Below are positions 8,058 to 14,844 of a DNA stretch of 54,916 nt, piece by piece. A program made the translations under genes and the position numbers. How positions within the stretch are numbered: the first letter of the stretch is position 1; each line of letters starts with the position of its first letter. The stretch comes from Lachnospiraceae bacterium (GTDB lineage Bacteria > Bacillota > Clostridia > Lachnospirales > Lachnospiraceae): the NCBI GenBank assembly GCA_016290595.1, contig JAEEUR010000004.1:1-54916 (forward strand). The letters run 5' to 3'. Under the pieces are notes generated by a model, which saw only the letters and a program-made list of their open reading frames with translations, made no database searches and was not told where the DNA came from.

Positions 8058-8071
8058 GGATCCGATTATAT

Positions 8072-8119
8072 AAAAAAGGCAGCCGCACGGGGAAGGACTC
8101 TCCGCGCGGCTGTTTTTTT
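8072..8119. terminator. Bidirectional terminator
   Basis: The arms CAGCCGC (8080-8086) and GCGGCTG (8106-8112) lie between an A-run (8072-8077) and a T-run (8113-8119), so it can stop transcription from both convergent genes. Confidence 0.85.
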
Positions 8120-8148
8120 ACTTGCCTGTATTGCTGCCTGCTCTTCTC

Positions 8149-9441
8149 TCACCCTTCTGCGGGCGCCGCTTTTTCTGCCGCAGCAGCTTCCGCCGCGATC
8201 AGCTTCTCCCTCTCCTTGTCCGCGGTCCGCATAGCCAGCTGCATGGTGATTCCGATGATCAGCATGAGCGCCGACTGGAACACCAGCACGCCGCGGTAGG
8301 TGCCGGTCATGTCGTAGACCGTCCCCATGATGGGCGAACCCAGCGCGTAGCCGGCCGTATTGATCGCCACGATGATGCCCATGATCTTCGGGTAATCCTT
8401 CCGGCCGAACATATCGGAGGCGATAAGCGGCAGGACGACCGTTTCCAGCGGCATCGCGAACGCGATGATCACTTCATAGGTGGCCGCGAGGAAATAGCTG
8501 GTCGCGTTCACCCGGCTGAGCAGGAAGATCGCGATCACCGCCGCCAGGTCGCAGATGAGAAGCGTCGTTTTCAGACCGAGGTGGTCGTAAGAGACGCCCG
8601 CCAGGATCTTCGTGGCCGCCAGCATGAGCGTGAAGAGGCTGAAGACGGTCGCGATAAAGGAGGTGTCCAGTCCCACGTCCTCCAAATGCGCGGAGGCCAC
8701 GCTGGTGATCGACTGCAGGCAGGCGCCGGTCAGGAACACGCAGACCGCAGTCACCCAGAAGAGCGGCTTTTTCATGGCTTCCTGCCGGGAAACGCCCGTC
8801 CAGGAGATCTGGCCTTTCCGTTTGCCCTTCACGGGCGCCTCGTGCTGTTCCTGCTCCGGGGCGTTCCGGAAGAAGCACACGACGATGGTTCCGATGACCA
8901 GCAGCGCGCACGCGGTCAGCAGGTACGCCTTCTGATAGCCGAAGCCGCCGGAGGCCTCGTCGTGGATGATAGGCATAACGATCTGCGCCGCAAAGGCGCC
9001 GCCCACGCCGTTCGAGGCCAGGATGATCCCCATGATCGTCCCCTGATTTTTCGTGAACCAGCGTCTGACGAAATAGCCGACGACCGAAGTCGTGCTCCAC
9101 GCCAGGCCCGCGCCGAGGCAGATGCCGGCCGCATAGATATACCAGACGCTCGTGGCAAAATAGTACAGCAGACAGAAGGCGATCAGGGACAGGAAGCCGC
9201 AGGCCAGCATCCGCCGTTCGCCCCATTTTTTGATCAGTACTCCGAAGAAGATATTCAGCACAGCAGTCGTGATGTAGCGCAGGCTGTCGCCGATCGCGTA
9301 CCGGCTTCTCGGGATCTCCAGCGCCGTCGTCACCGCCTTCAGGTAAAGGCTGCGCGTGCTGCTGCAGAATCCAAGCGTCGAGAAGAGCGTCAGTACGCCC
9401 AGTGCGAAAATGACCCATTTGTAATCGAGTTTCTTTTTCAT
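8149..9441 (-). CDS. MFS transporter (oxalate/formate antiporter-like group)
   Basis: A 430-residue major facilitator with about twelve hydrophobic helices. A basic cytosolic loop between the two halves (about residues 195-225, KGKRKGQISW) separates them. Positively charged loops typical of MFS motif A are visible (IKKWGERRML near residue 71). The C-terminal tail is Ala/Glu-rich (AAEAAAAEKAAPAEG). The alternating 'GxGLAWS', 'SNGVGG' and 'NTAGYALGSPIMG' helices resemble the oxalate/formate and monocarboxylate branch. It stands alone between a terminator and a divergent SGNH hydrolase. The substrate is not predictable. Confidence 0.9.
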   Translation of the reverse strand: MKKKLDYKWVIFALGVLTLFSTLGFCSSTRSLYLKAVTTALEIPRSRYAIGDSLRYITTAVLNIFFGVLIKKWGERRMLACGFLSLIAFCLLYYFATSVWYIYAAGICLGAGLAWSTTSVVGYFVRRWFTKNQGTIMGIILASNGVGGAFAAQIVMPIIHDEASGGFGYQKAYLLTACALLVIGTIVVCFFRNAPEQEQHEAPVKGKRKGQISWTGVSRQEAMKKPLFWVTAVCVFLTGACLQSITSVASAHLEDVGLDTSFIATVFSLFTLMLAATKILAGVSYDHLGLKTTLLICDLAAVIAIFLLSRVNATSYFLAATYEVIIAFAMPLETVVLPLIASDMFGRKDYPKIMGIIVAINTAGYALGSPIMGTVYDMTGTYRGVLVFQSALMLIIGITMQLAMRTADKEREKLIAAEAAAAEKAAPAEG

Positions 9442-9555
9442 TCTGTTTTCTCCGGATAAAACAACATTCGGAGCGGACGCCCCCCTTTTCTTTAGTTATA
9501 CCCCGATTCCGTACCTTTGCACAAGGGCTATCTGCTGTTTTTCACAAACTTTTTA

Positions 9556-9564
9556 TGGTATAAT
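9556..9564 (+). promoter_or_regulatory. Extended -10 promoter of the SGNH hydrolase
   Basis: TGG TATAAT lies 21 bases upstream of the ATG. The -35 region is weak (TGTTTT at 9536-9541). The leader is short and includes the AAAGGAG ribosome binding site. Confidence 0.65.
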
Positions 9565-9585
9565 ACAGGAAAGAAAGGAGTTTCC

Positions 9586-10338
9586 ATGATTCATTCCGTT
9601 CTTATCATCGGTCAGTCCAATATGGGCGGGCGCGGTTTCCTCGCCGACGCCGAGCCTCTCACCGATCCTAACCACCGCCTCGTCTTAAAGAACGGACGCT
9701 GGCAGAAGATGTTCCGCCCGGTCAATCCGGACCGGAAGACGTCCGCCGTCTGTCTGGCGGAGAGCTTTGCGGAACTCTACCGGGAAAACCACCCCGACGC
9801 GGAGATCGGGATCATCCCCTGCGCGGACGGAGGCACCAGCCTCATCCAGTGGCGGCCGGGCAGCCTCCTGCTCGATCATGCGCTGATGCAGCTTTCCCTC
9901 GCGGAGCGGACCTCCACGCTGGTCGCCATTCTCTGGCACCAGGGCGAGAGCGACTGCGATCCGGAAAGCTGGCCCTTGTATGAGGACCGCCTCACCGAGA
10001 TCCTGCACGCCATCCGTCAGGTACCGGCCTGCGGGGACGTTCCTTTCCTGATGGGCGGGCTGGGGGATTATCTGCCGCTCTATGCGGAGAAGTTCGCGAA
10101 TTACGTGCATATCAACGACGCCCTGCGCCGCATTGCCGAGAAGGAACCGCTCTGCGGCTACGTGCCGGCGGAAGGCCTCGCTTCCAACCCGGATCACATG
10201 CATTTCAGCGCGCCGGCTCTGCTGGAGTTCGGCCGGCGCTATTACAGGGTCTTTGAGCCCTTTGAGAAAAAGGACCGGATCTTCCCGGAGAAGTCCTGTC
10301 CTCTCGACGCACGCCACAGTGCGCTCGAAGCGCTGTAA
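9586..10338 (+). CDS. SGNH-fold esterase (sialate O-acetylesterase domain)
   Basis: A 250-residue serine esterase. The catalytic Ser lies in IGQSNMGGRG (about residue 10). A GGTSLIQW block (about 84-91) and WHQGESDC (about 118-125) are characteristic of the DUF303 / sialate O-acetylesterase family. The catalytic Asp and His lie in NPDHMHFSAPA near residue 205. The ATG at 9586 is chosen for its AAAGGAG ribosome binding site. No signal peptide is seen, so it is cytosolic. It would remove O-acetyl groups from sugars; the natural substrate is unknown. It ends at a strong terminator shared with the convergent esterase. Confidence 0.87.
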   Translation: MIHSVLIIGQSNMGGRGFLADAEPLTDPNHRLVLKNGRWQKMFRPVNPDRKTSAVCLAESFAELYRENHPDAEIGIIPCADGGTSLIQWRPGSLLLDHALMQLSLAERTSTLVAILWHQGESDCDPESWPLYEDRLTEILHAIRQVPACGDVPFLMGGLGDYLPLYAEKFANYVHINDALRRIAEKEPLCGYVPAEGLASNPDHMHFSAPALLEFGRRYYRVFEPFEKKDRIFPEKSCPLDARHSALEAL

Positions 10339-10356
10339 GCCCTGTTTACGCAAAGA

Positions 10357-10402
10357 GGCTGCCGCCCGAAGGAGGATCCTTCGCTGACGGCAGCCCTTTT
10401 TT
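10357..10402. terminator. Terminator between convergent esterases
   Basis: GGCTGCCG (10357-10364) pairs with CGGCAGCC (10388-10395), followed by a T-run on the plus strand. It ends the SGNH esterase transcript. Confidence 0.8.
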
Positions 10403-10486
10403 ATTCCCTGTACATTTTTACTGCAGCACCGGGCCGTTGTTTTTGCGCTCCAGCGCCTCCTGTTTGTTGCCTCTCGTAACGGTGTT

Positions 10487-11245
10487 TTACTCTTCCGGCC
10501 GCAGGTAGCGCATAAACAGCGGGATGCGCTTTTCCCAGTCCGCCTCGCAGTGCTGAGCGCCGGGGATGACCGCCGCCGCCACGTGGCCGCCGGCGCCGGA
10601 AAGCGCGGCCGCCATATCGAACATGACTTCCCACTCGTCCGGCTGCTCTTCCGTTTCCGCGCTGCCGTAGTCCATATAGATGCGGGTGGGCGCCGCAAGC
10701 CGCTTTTTGGCGATCAGCCTTTTCAGGCGCTCCGGATGCAGGAACAGGCAGGGAGAAAGCGCGGCGGCCCCGGAAAAGATCTTATTGTAGGCGACTGCCG
10801 CATAGACGGCCATCAGACCGCCCATGGAGCTGCCCGCGATCATCGTATAGGCCCGGTCTGGCAGCGTCCGGTACTGCGCGTCGATCTCCGGCTTGAGCTG
10901 AGCGGTGATCCAGTCCATGGTCTGCCGGCCGCGTCCTTTAAGCCGCCCCAGATTCCAGGCCGAAAAATCCCAGGGCGAGTATTCGGACAGCCGGTTGTTG
11001 CCTTCCGGGTTGCATTCGATGCCGACGACAATGACCTGCTGCTTCGATTTTTTCAGGTATTCCCGCATCCCCCAGCTTTTTCCGTAGGTCGCGTGGCGGT
11101 CGTAAAATACGTTGTGCCCGTCAAACATGTAGAGCACCGGATACCGCCGCTCGGTCTTTTCATAATCTCGGGGCAGACAGATATAAAGCCGGCGCGGCTT
11201 TTTCGTCGGAAGGCCGGGTATCTGGATCTTCTGAATAATGATCAC
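10487..11245 (-). CDS. Alpha/beta-hydrolase esterase (esterase D / enterochelin esterase-like)
   Basis: A 252-residue enzyme of the putative esterase family. YPVLYMFDGHNVFYD (oxyanion region) lies near residue 37, the nucleophile motif GSSMGG near residue 141, and a C-terminal His in PGAQHCEADWEKR. The start is taken as GTG 11245 because GAGGAG lies 8 bases upstream and the protein then begins with the conserved first strand; a longer in-frame ATG at 11335 lacks such a site. The family hydrolyses esters such as siderophores or aryl esters. The substrate is not evident. Confidence 0.87.
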   Translation of the reverse strand: MIIIQKIQIPGLPTKKPRRLYICLPRDYEKTERRYPVLYMFDGHNVFYDRHATYGKSWGMREYLKKSKQQVIVVGIECNPEGNNRLSEYSPWDFSAWNLGRLKGRGRQTMDWITAQLKPEIDAQYRTLPDRAYTMIAGSSMGGLMAVYAAVAYNKIFSGAAALSPCLFLHPERLKRLIAKKRLAAPTRIYMDYGSAETEEQPDEWEVMFDMAAALSGAGGHVAAAVIPGAQHCEADWEKRIPLFMRYLRPEE

Positions 11246-11579
11246 GGGGAGTTCTCCTCTGTTTTCGCTGAATCTGCCGCGGCCTGAGATGGTTCCGGGA
11301 CCGGCACCGGCCGCACCGGCTTTAGAGTACCGCATTTTTCGCCGGATTGCAAGCGGCTGCGCTTCTTCGTTTCATCCTGCCGGAAAGAAAATCTTTCTCC
11401 CCTGCGGCTTTTGTGCTATGATACGGGATAAAAGCAGACGCGGGAAACAGGCGCGCCGTTCGCTGCCGCTGCCGCCCGGCATTCCGCCGGCTGCCGCCGC
11501 CTTCTTCGGCTATCCCGGCCCCACCGTCAAGGACCGCGGAGAGCGGAAAGGGACCGTGGACTACAAATGATCAGCGCAT
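11246..11579 (+). other. Intergenic stretch with a promoter-like site and a 50-codon frame
   Basis: This region lies upstream of the esterase and before the gapA terminator. It contains a plus-strand extended -10, TGC TATGAT (11414-11422), followed by an open frame from ATG 11418 to TGA 11568-11570. The frame would encode a basic, proline-rich peptide ending FFGYPGPTVKDRGERKGTV plus DYK, and the gapA terminator hairpin follows 15 bases later. The ATG lies inside the -10 and has no ribosome binding site, so translation is doubtful. It may be a gene remnant, a small RNA or chance. Confidence 0.3.
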
Positions 11580-11622
11580 AAAAAAGCGGCTGCCGCCCCT
11601 GAACGGGACGGCAGCCGCTTTT
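11580..11622. terminator. Terminator of gapA, bidirectional
   Basis: A perfect 10-bp stem, GCGGCTGCCG (11586-11595) and CGGCAGCCGC (11609-11618), is flanked by an A-run and a TTTT run. On the minus strand it follows gapA. Confidence 0.9.
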
Positions 11623-11648
11623 CGTTCGGCTCTGCGCCGCAGTCCGGC

Positions 11649-12674
11649 TTATGCCTCGGCGTGATCCACCTTGTACATATGGGTGATCAGGTCGATCAGC
11701 TTGTTGGTGTAGCCCCACTCGTTGTCGTACCAGGCGATCAGCTTCACGAAGTGATCGTTCAGCATGACGCCGGCAGTCTCGTCGAAGATGCAGGTCTCGA
11801 AGAAACCGGTCAGGTCGGTGGAAACGATCTGATCTCTGGTGCAGGTGATGATGCCCCTCATGTTGGTGTGGGCCGCTTCCCGCATCGCATCCAGGATGTC
11901 ATTGTAGTTGGTCTGCGTCTTTAAGCGGCAGGTCAGGTCCACCACGGAGACGTCGTTGGTGGGAACGCGGAAGCTCATACCGGTAAGCTTGCCCTTCAGC
12001 TCGGGCAAAACCAGCCCGACAGCCTTGGCAGCGCCGGTGGAGGACGGGATGATGTTCCCCAGCACGCTGCGGCCGGTGCGCCAGTCGCGGCCCGCACGGG
12101 CGTCGACGGCTTTCTGCTTGGCCGTGGCGGAGTGGATGGTGCTCATCAGGCCTTCTTCGATACCGAAGGTATCGTTGATGACCTTGGTCATGGGCGCGAG
12201 GCAGTTGGTGGTGCAGGAGGCGTTGGAGACGACCGTCATATCCGGGGTGTAGTTCCAGTGGTTGACACCCATGACGAAGGTCGGCATTTCGCCCTTGGCC
12301 GGCGCAGAAATGGCAACTTTCTTGGCACCGTTGGTAAAGTGGCCCGACGCACCTTCGACGGAGTTGAAGGCGCCGGTGGTCTCTAAGATGTACTCCGCGC
12401 CGCAGGCATCCCAGCGGATGAGATTCGGATCATTCTCACTGAAGACCCGGATCTTCCGGCCGTTCAGGATCAGGTGCTGTTCGTCGCGCTCGATCATGCC
12501 CCGGAAGGTATGGAAAATGGAGTCGTATTTGGCCTGATAGACCATGTAATCAAGATCCGCGTTCCGCAGATTGATGCCGCAGATCTCATAGTTGTCGCAG
12601 CCGCGCTCCTCCAGGATACGCATGGCGACACGACCGATACGTCCGAAACCGTTGATACCGATTTTGATTGCCAT
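11649..12674 (-). CDS. gapA: Glyceraldehyde-3-phosphate dehydrogenase, type I
   Basis: A 341-residue enzyme converting glyceraldehyde 3-phosphate, NAD and phosphate to 1,3-bisphosphoglycerate in glycolysis. The Rossmann motif INGFGRIGR is at residues 6-14. The active-site Cys is in SNASCTTNCLAPM (about 152-164), with the catalytic His in STIHSATAKQ shortly after. The phosphate-binding region SSTGAAKAVG and the C-terminal WYDNEWGYTNKLIDL are intact. The NAD-site loop reads INLRNAD rather than INDL, a variant seen in several clostridial enzymes. It stands as a single gene with its own terminator and a promoter overlapped by a long dyad, so it is likely regulated on its own. Confidence 0.97.
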   Translation of the reverse strand: MAIKIGINGFGRIGRVAMRILEERGCDNYEICGINLRNADLDYMVYQAKYDSIFHTFRGMIERDEQHLILNGRKIRVFSENDPNLIRWDACGAEYILETTGAFNSVEGASGHFTNGAKKVAISAPAKGEMPTFVMGVNHWNYTPDMTVVSNASCTTNCLAPMTKVINDTFGIEEGLMSTIHSATAKQKAVDARAGRDWRTGRSVLGNIIPSSTGAAKAVGLVLPELKGKLTGMSFRVPTNDVSVVDLTCRLKTQTNYNDILDAMREAAHTNMRGIITCTRDQIVSTDLTGFFETCIFDETAGVMLNDHFVKLIAWYDNEWGYTNKLIDLITHMYKVDHAEA

Positions 12675-12681
12675 AAGAATT

Positions 12682-12726
12682 GGCCTCCGATCTGTTTAGT
12701 AACTTTAGTATAACAGATAGGAGGCC
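12682..12726 (-). promoter_or_regulatory. gapA promoter with 15-bp operator-like dyad
   Basis: The minus-strand extended -10 is TGT TATACT (12707-12715). The arms GGCCTCCGATCTGTT (12682-12696) and AACAGATAGGAGGCC (12712-12726) pair at 14 of 15 positions with a 15-base gap. The dyad centre lies about 3 bases downstream of the -10, near the expected transcription start. One arm also contains the gapA ribosome binding site GGAGG. Either a repressor operator or, if transcription starts upstream, an RNA hairpin hiding the ribosome site would fit. Confidence 0.6.
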
Positions 12727-12821
12727 GGTTTGTCTTTACTTTTTTGTTTTATTCTTATTAATTTCCGAAAGTTTTTCTTTGTCGCCGCGACAAAGAGGGG
12801 TTGTCAGGGTAAGAATGCTGC

Positions 12822-13043
12822 GCCTCGCCGCCCGGACGAAAACTTTCTGAGAACGCATGCCCTGCCTCGCCGCCGGTACGAAGTTTTTCTGAGAACGCGT
12901 GCCCCTTTTCAAGGGCCCCGCTAGTTCTCACTAGTCGCTTCGCTAAATCGTTCGAAAAACTTGTCCGGCCGGCTCGGCAAACCACGCTGGTTCGCACGGT
13001 GCGTTCGCAATGTGCTCGAAAAGTATTGTCCGGCTCGCTCGGC
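12822..13043. repeat. Nested intergenic repeat: degenerate outer arms around copy A
   Basis: A degenerate left arm (12822-12861, GCCTCGCCGCCCGGACG onward) precedes the intact 115-bp copy A. A degenerate right arm (13014-13043, ending CCGGCTCGCTCGGC) follows it. This looks like one element inserted into an older copy, or an element extended by partial duplication. It fills most of the 393-base gap between gapA and the carboxylesterase. No gene is seen here; an open frame crosses it on the minus strand but is explained by the repeat. Confidence 0.6.
12864..12978. repeat. 115-bp structured intergenic repeat, copy A
   Basis: It matches copy B at 18808-18922 at 113 of 115 positions. The two ends are imperfect inverted repeats: GCCTCGCCGCCGGTACGAAG at the left pairs imperfectly with the right end, which finishes CCGGCCGGCTCGGC. 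Two small inner hairpins are CCCTTTTCAAGGG and CTAGTTCTCACTAG. It lies downstream of a minus-strand gene's stop codon, as copy B does. It is a candidate MITE- or REP-type dispersed element. Confidence 0.85.
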
Positions 13044-13067
13044 GATTTCATTCCAAAACAAATTTTT

Positions 13068-14843
13068 TTAAGGAGTGAAGCCCTGCATTTTGTCGAAGAT
13101 CTCGTAGAGTTTGAGGAAGGGGTCCTCCGCGGGGGCGACGGTCTCGCCGAGTTCCTGCACGGTCTTTCCGTCCGCCGCCGTTTCCCAGCGCGGCAGCCCT
13201 TCTCCGTTCGGGTCGCCGGTCCTGATGAAATTGACGTAATAGCCGACCATCTGATCGCTCAGACCGTAGTCGCGCGCCCCGAAAAGGCGGCTGTTGTCCG
13301 GGATATTGCCATAGAGATAGACCTCCTCGCCGCTGTGCCAGGTGCCGAGGCGGCCGTTGTCCTTCGTGAACCAGTATTCATAGACCGGTATGCCGTTAGC
13401 GGCGGCCAGGCGTGTCAGGCAGTAATGCGGATAGGTAAAGTAGGCCGCGCTGAAGATATCTGCCCAGTTCCGGTCGGCTTCTTCATCCGTCGAAGCGGGC
13501 AGCAGCGCCAGGACCTCGTCCGCGTACTCCTTGAAAAGGCCGCGCACCCGCTGCTCGTAGTTTTTCAGCTTCGCGTGCGAAAAGATGATAAACGGAGCGC
13601 TTTCTTCCCTGTTGAAGCCGTGCAGCAAAGCCTCTCCGTTGATCCGGCCGGCCTTGTAGGCTTCGTAGGGCAGCTCAGCGAGGGCGTAACCGTCCACGGT
13701 CATGTGGTGCTGCGTATCCGCTTCGCCGACCAGCTTTTCGGCCGGCAGTTCGCGCAGATCCTTGACGGAGGCGGCTTCATAGCGCTGCAGCAGCTTCTGC
13801 CCGGACTTGAGCGCTTCGTCGAACAGACGGAAGGAATGCGGCGGCTCGGGGCTCGCGACGGTGGAGCTTTCCATCACCGCTCGCCGGAACAGGCCCTTCG
13901 CGAGCGGCGAGGTGCAGATCGCGCTGACGGCGGCCGCGCCGGCGGATTCGCCGGCCAGCGTCACGTTGTCCGGATCCCCGCCGAAGACGGCGATATTGTC
14001 GCGCACCCATTCCAGCGCCTTGATCTGGTCCAACAGGCCGTAGTTGCCGGTGCTGCCGTTCTCGTCCTCCGCCGCCAGCTCGTCCAGCGCAAGATAGCCG
14101 AATACGCCGAGCCGGTAGCCCATATTGACGACGATGACGCCGTTTCTGGCCAGCGTCTCGCCGTTATAGTCCTGATACCAGGGCTGGCCGGTCTGCAGGG
14201 AGCCGCCGTGAATATAGACCAGGACGGGGAGCTTCTCTCCTTCCTTCGCGCCGGCGGGCTGCCAGACGTTGACGTAGAGCGAATCCTCGCTCACCGGCGG
14301 CACCCAGTTGTCATCCAGACGGATCTCGTAGTCGTGGTAGCCGATGATCTGCGCGAGCGAGTCGTAGATGGGCAGATTGGTGGGCTGCATGCTCATGGGC
14401 GCGAAGCTGTCCGCCTTTAAAACGCCTTCCCACGGCTCCGGATCCTGCGGCGCCTTCCAGCGCAGCTCTCCGACGGGCGCCTTGGCGTAGGGGATGCCGG
14501 CGTAGACCGCAACGGCTCCGTCCTCGGTCAGAACACCGCTGACCTGCCCCTTCTCAAGGGTGATCACCGCCGTCTCCTGCGGTTTTTTGGCGCTGACGGC
14601 CGGCACCCGCCGGGTGGGCGGCCAGGAAAGGAGCAGAATAACGGCAAAGAGAAGGACCCAGGCGATAAAGACGCCGGCGCGGCCGGCGGCCGGCGCCTGC
14701 GTTTTGATGAGCTGTCCCCGCCAGAGGAAATAGCCGACGGAGAGCGCGATGAACGCGCCCCAGCCCCAGAGACTGTTCTTGTTCAGTTCCAGGACGGCCA
14801 GAAAAAGCAGAAACAGTAAGCCGATCAGGATCTTTTTCACCAT
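13068..14843 (-). CDS. Membrane-anchored type-B carboxylesterase
   Basis: A 591-residue protein. Residues 1-75 hold three hydrophobic helices (3-20, 27-41, 57-73); the rest is a type-B carboxylesterase domain. The oxyanion loop is VYIHGGSLQTG (about 209), the nucleophile Ser is in AGESAGAAAV (Ser about 300), and a DQIKALEWVRDNIAVFGGDP block precedes it. The start at 14843 follows an AGGGG site and lies one base after the ABC-transporter stop, so the two are probably translationally coupled. It would hydrolyse esters at the membrane, perhaps acting on what the exporter moves; that link is inferred. Confidence 0.9.
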   Translation of the reverse strand: MVKKILIGLLFLLFLAVLELNKNSLWGWGAFIALSVGYFLWRGQLIKTQAPAAGRAGVFIAWVLLFAVILLLSWPPTRRVPAVSAKKPQETAVITLEKGQVSGVLTEDGAVAVYAGIPYAKAPVGELRWKAPQDPEPWEGVLKADSFAPMSMQPTNLPIYDSLAQIIGYHDYEIRLDDNWVPPVSEDSLYVNVWQPAGAKEGEKLPVLVYIHGGSLQTGQPWYQDYNGETLARNGVIVVNMGYRLGVFGYLALDELAAEDENGSTGNYGLLDQIKALEWVRDNIAVFGGDPDNVTLAGESAGAAAVSAICTSPLAKGLFRRAVMESSTVASPEPPHSFRLFDEALKSGQKLLQRYEAASVKDLRELPAEKLVGEADTQHHMTVDGYALAELPYEAYKAGRINGEALLHGFNREESAPFIIFSHAKLKNYEQRVRGLFKEYADEVLALLPASTDEEADRNWADIFSAAYFTYPHYCLTRLAAANGIPVYEYWFTKDNGRLGTWHSGEEVYLYGNIPDNSRLFGARDYGLSDQMVGYYVNFIRTGDPNGEGLPRWETAADGKTVQELGETVAPAEDPFLKLYEIFDKMQGFTP

Positions 14844-14844
14844 A

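Noticed and set aside
8122-9459. 445-codon plus-strand frame, rich in Arg, His and Asp
   Set aside because: It is antisense to the MFS transporter, which has clear membrane helices; the plus frame has no domain pattern.
12758-13051. 97-codon minus-strand frame with repeated GHAFSE segments
   Set aside because: It is explained fully by the intergenic repeat and its degenerate arms; there is no ribosome site.
12999-14420. 473-codon plus-strand frame
   Set aside because: It is antisense to the carboxylesterase, whose GESAGA and oxyanion motifs prove the minus strand.
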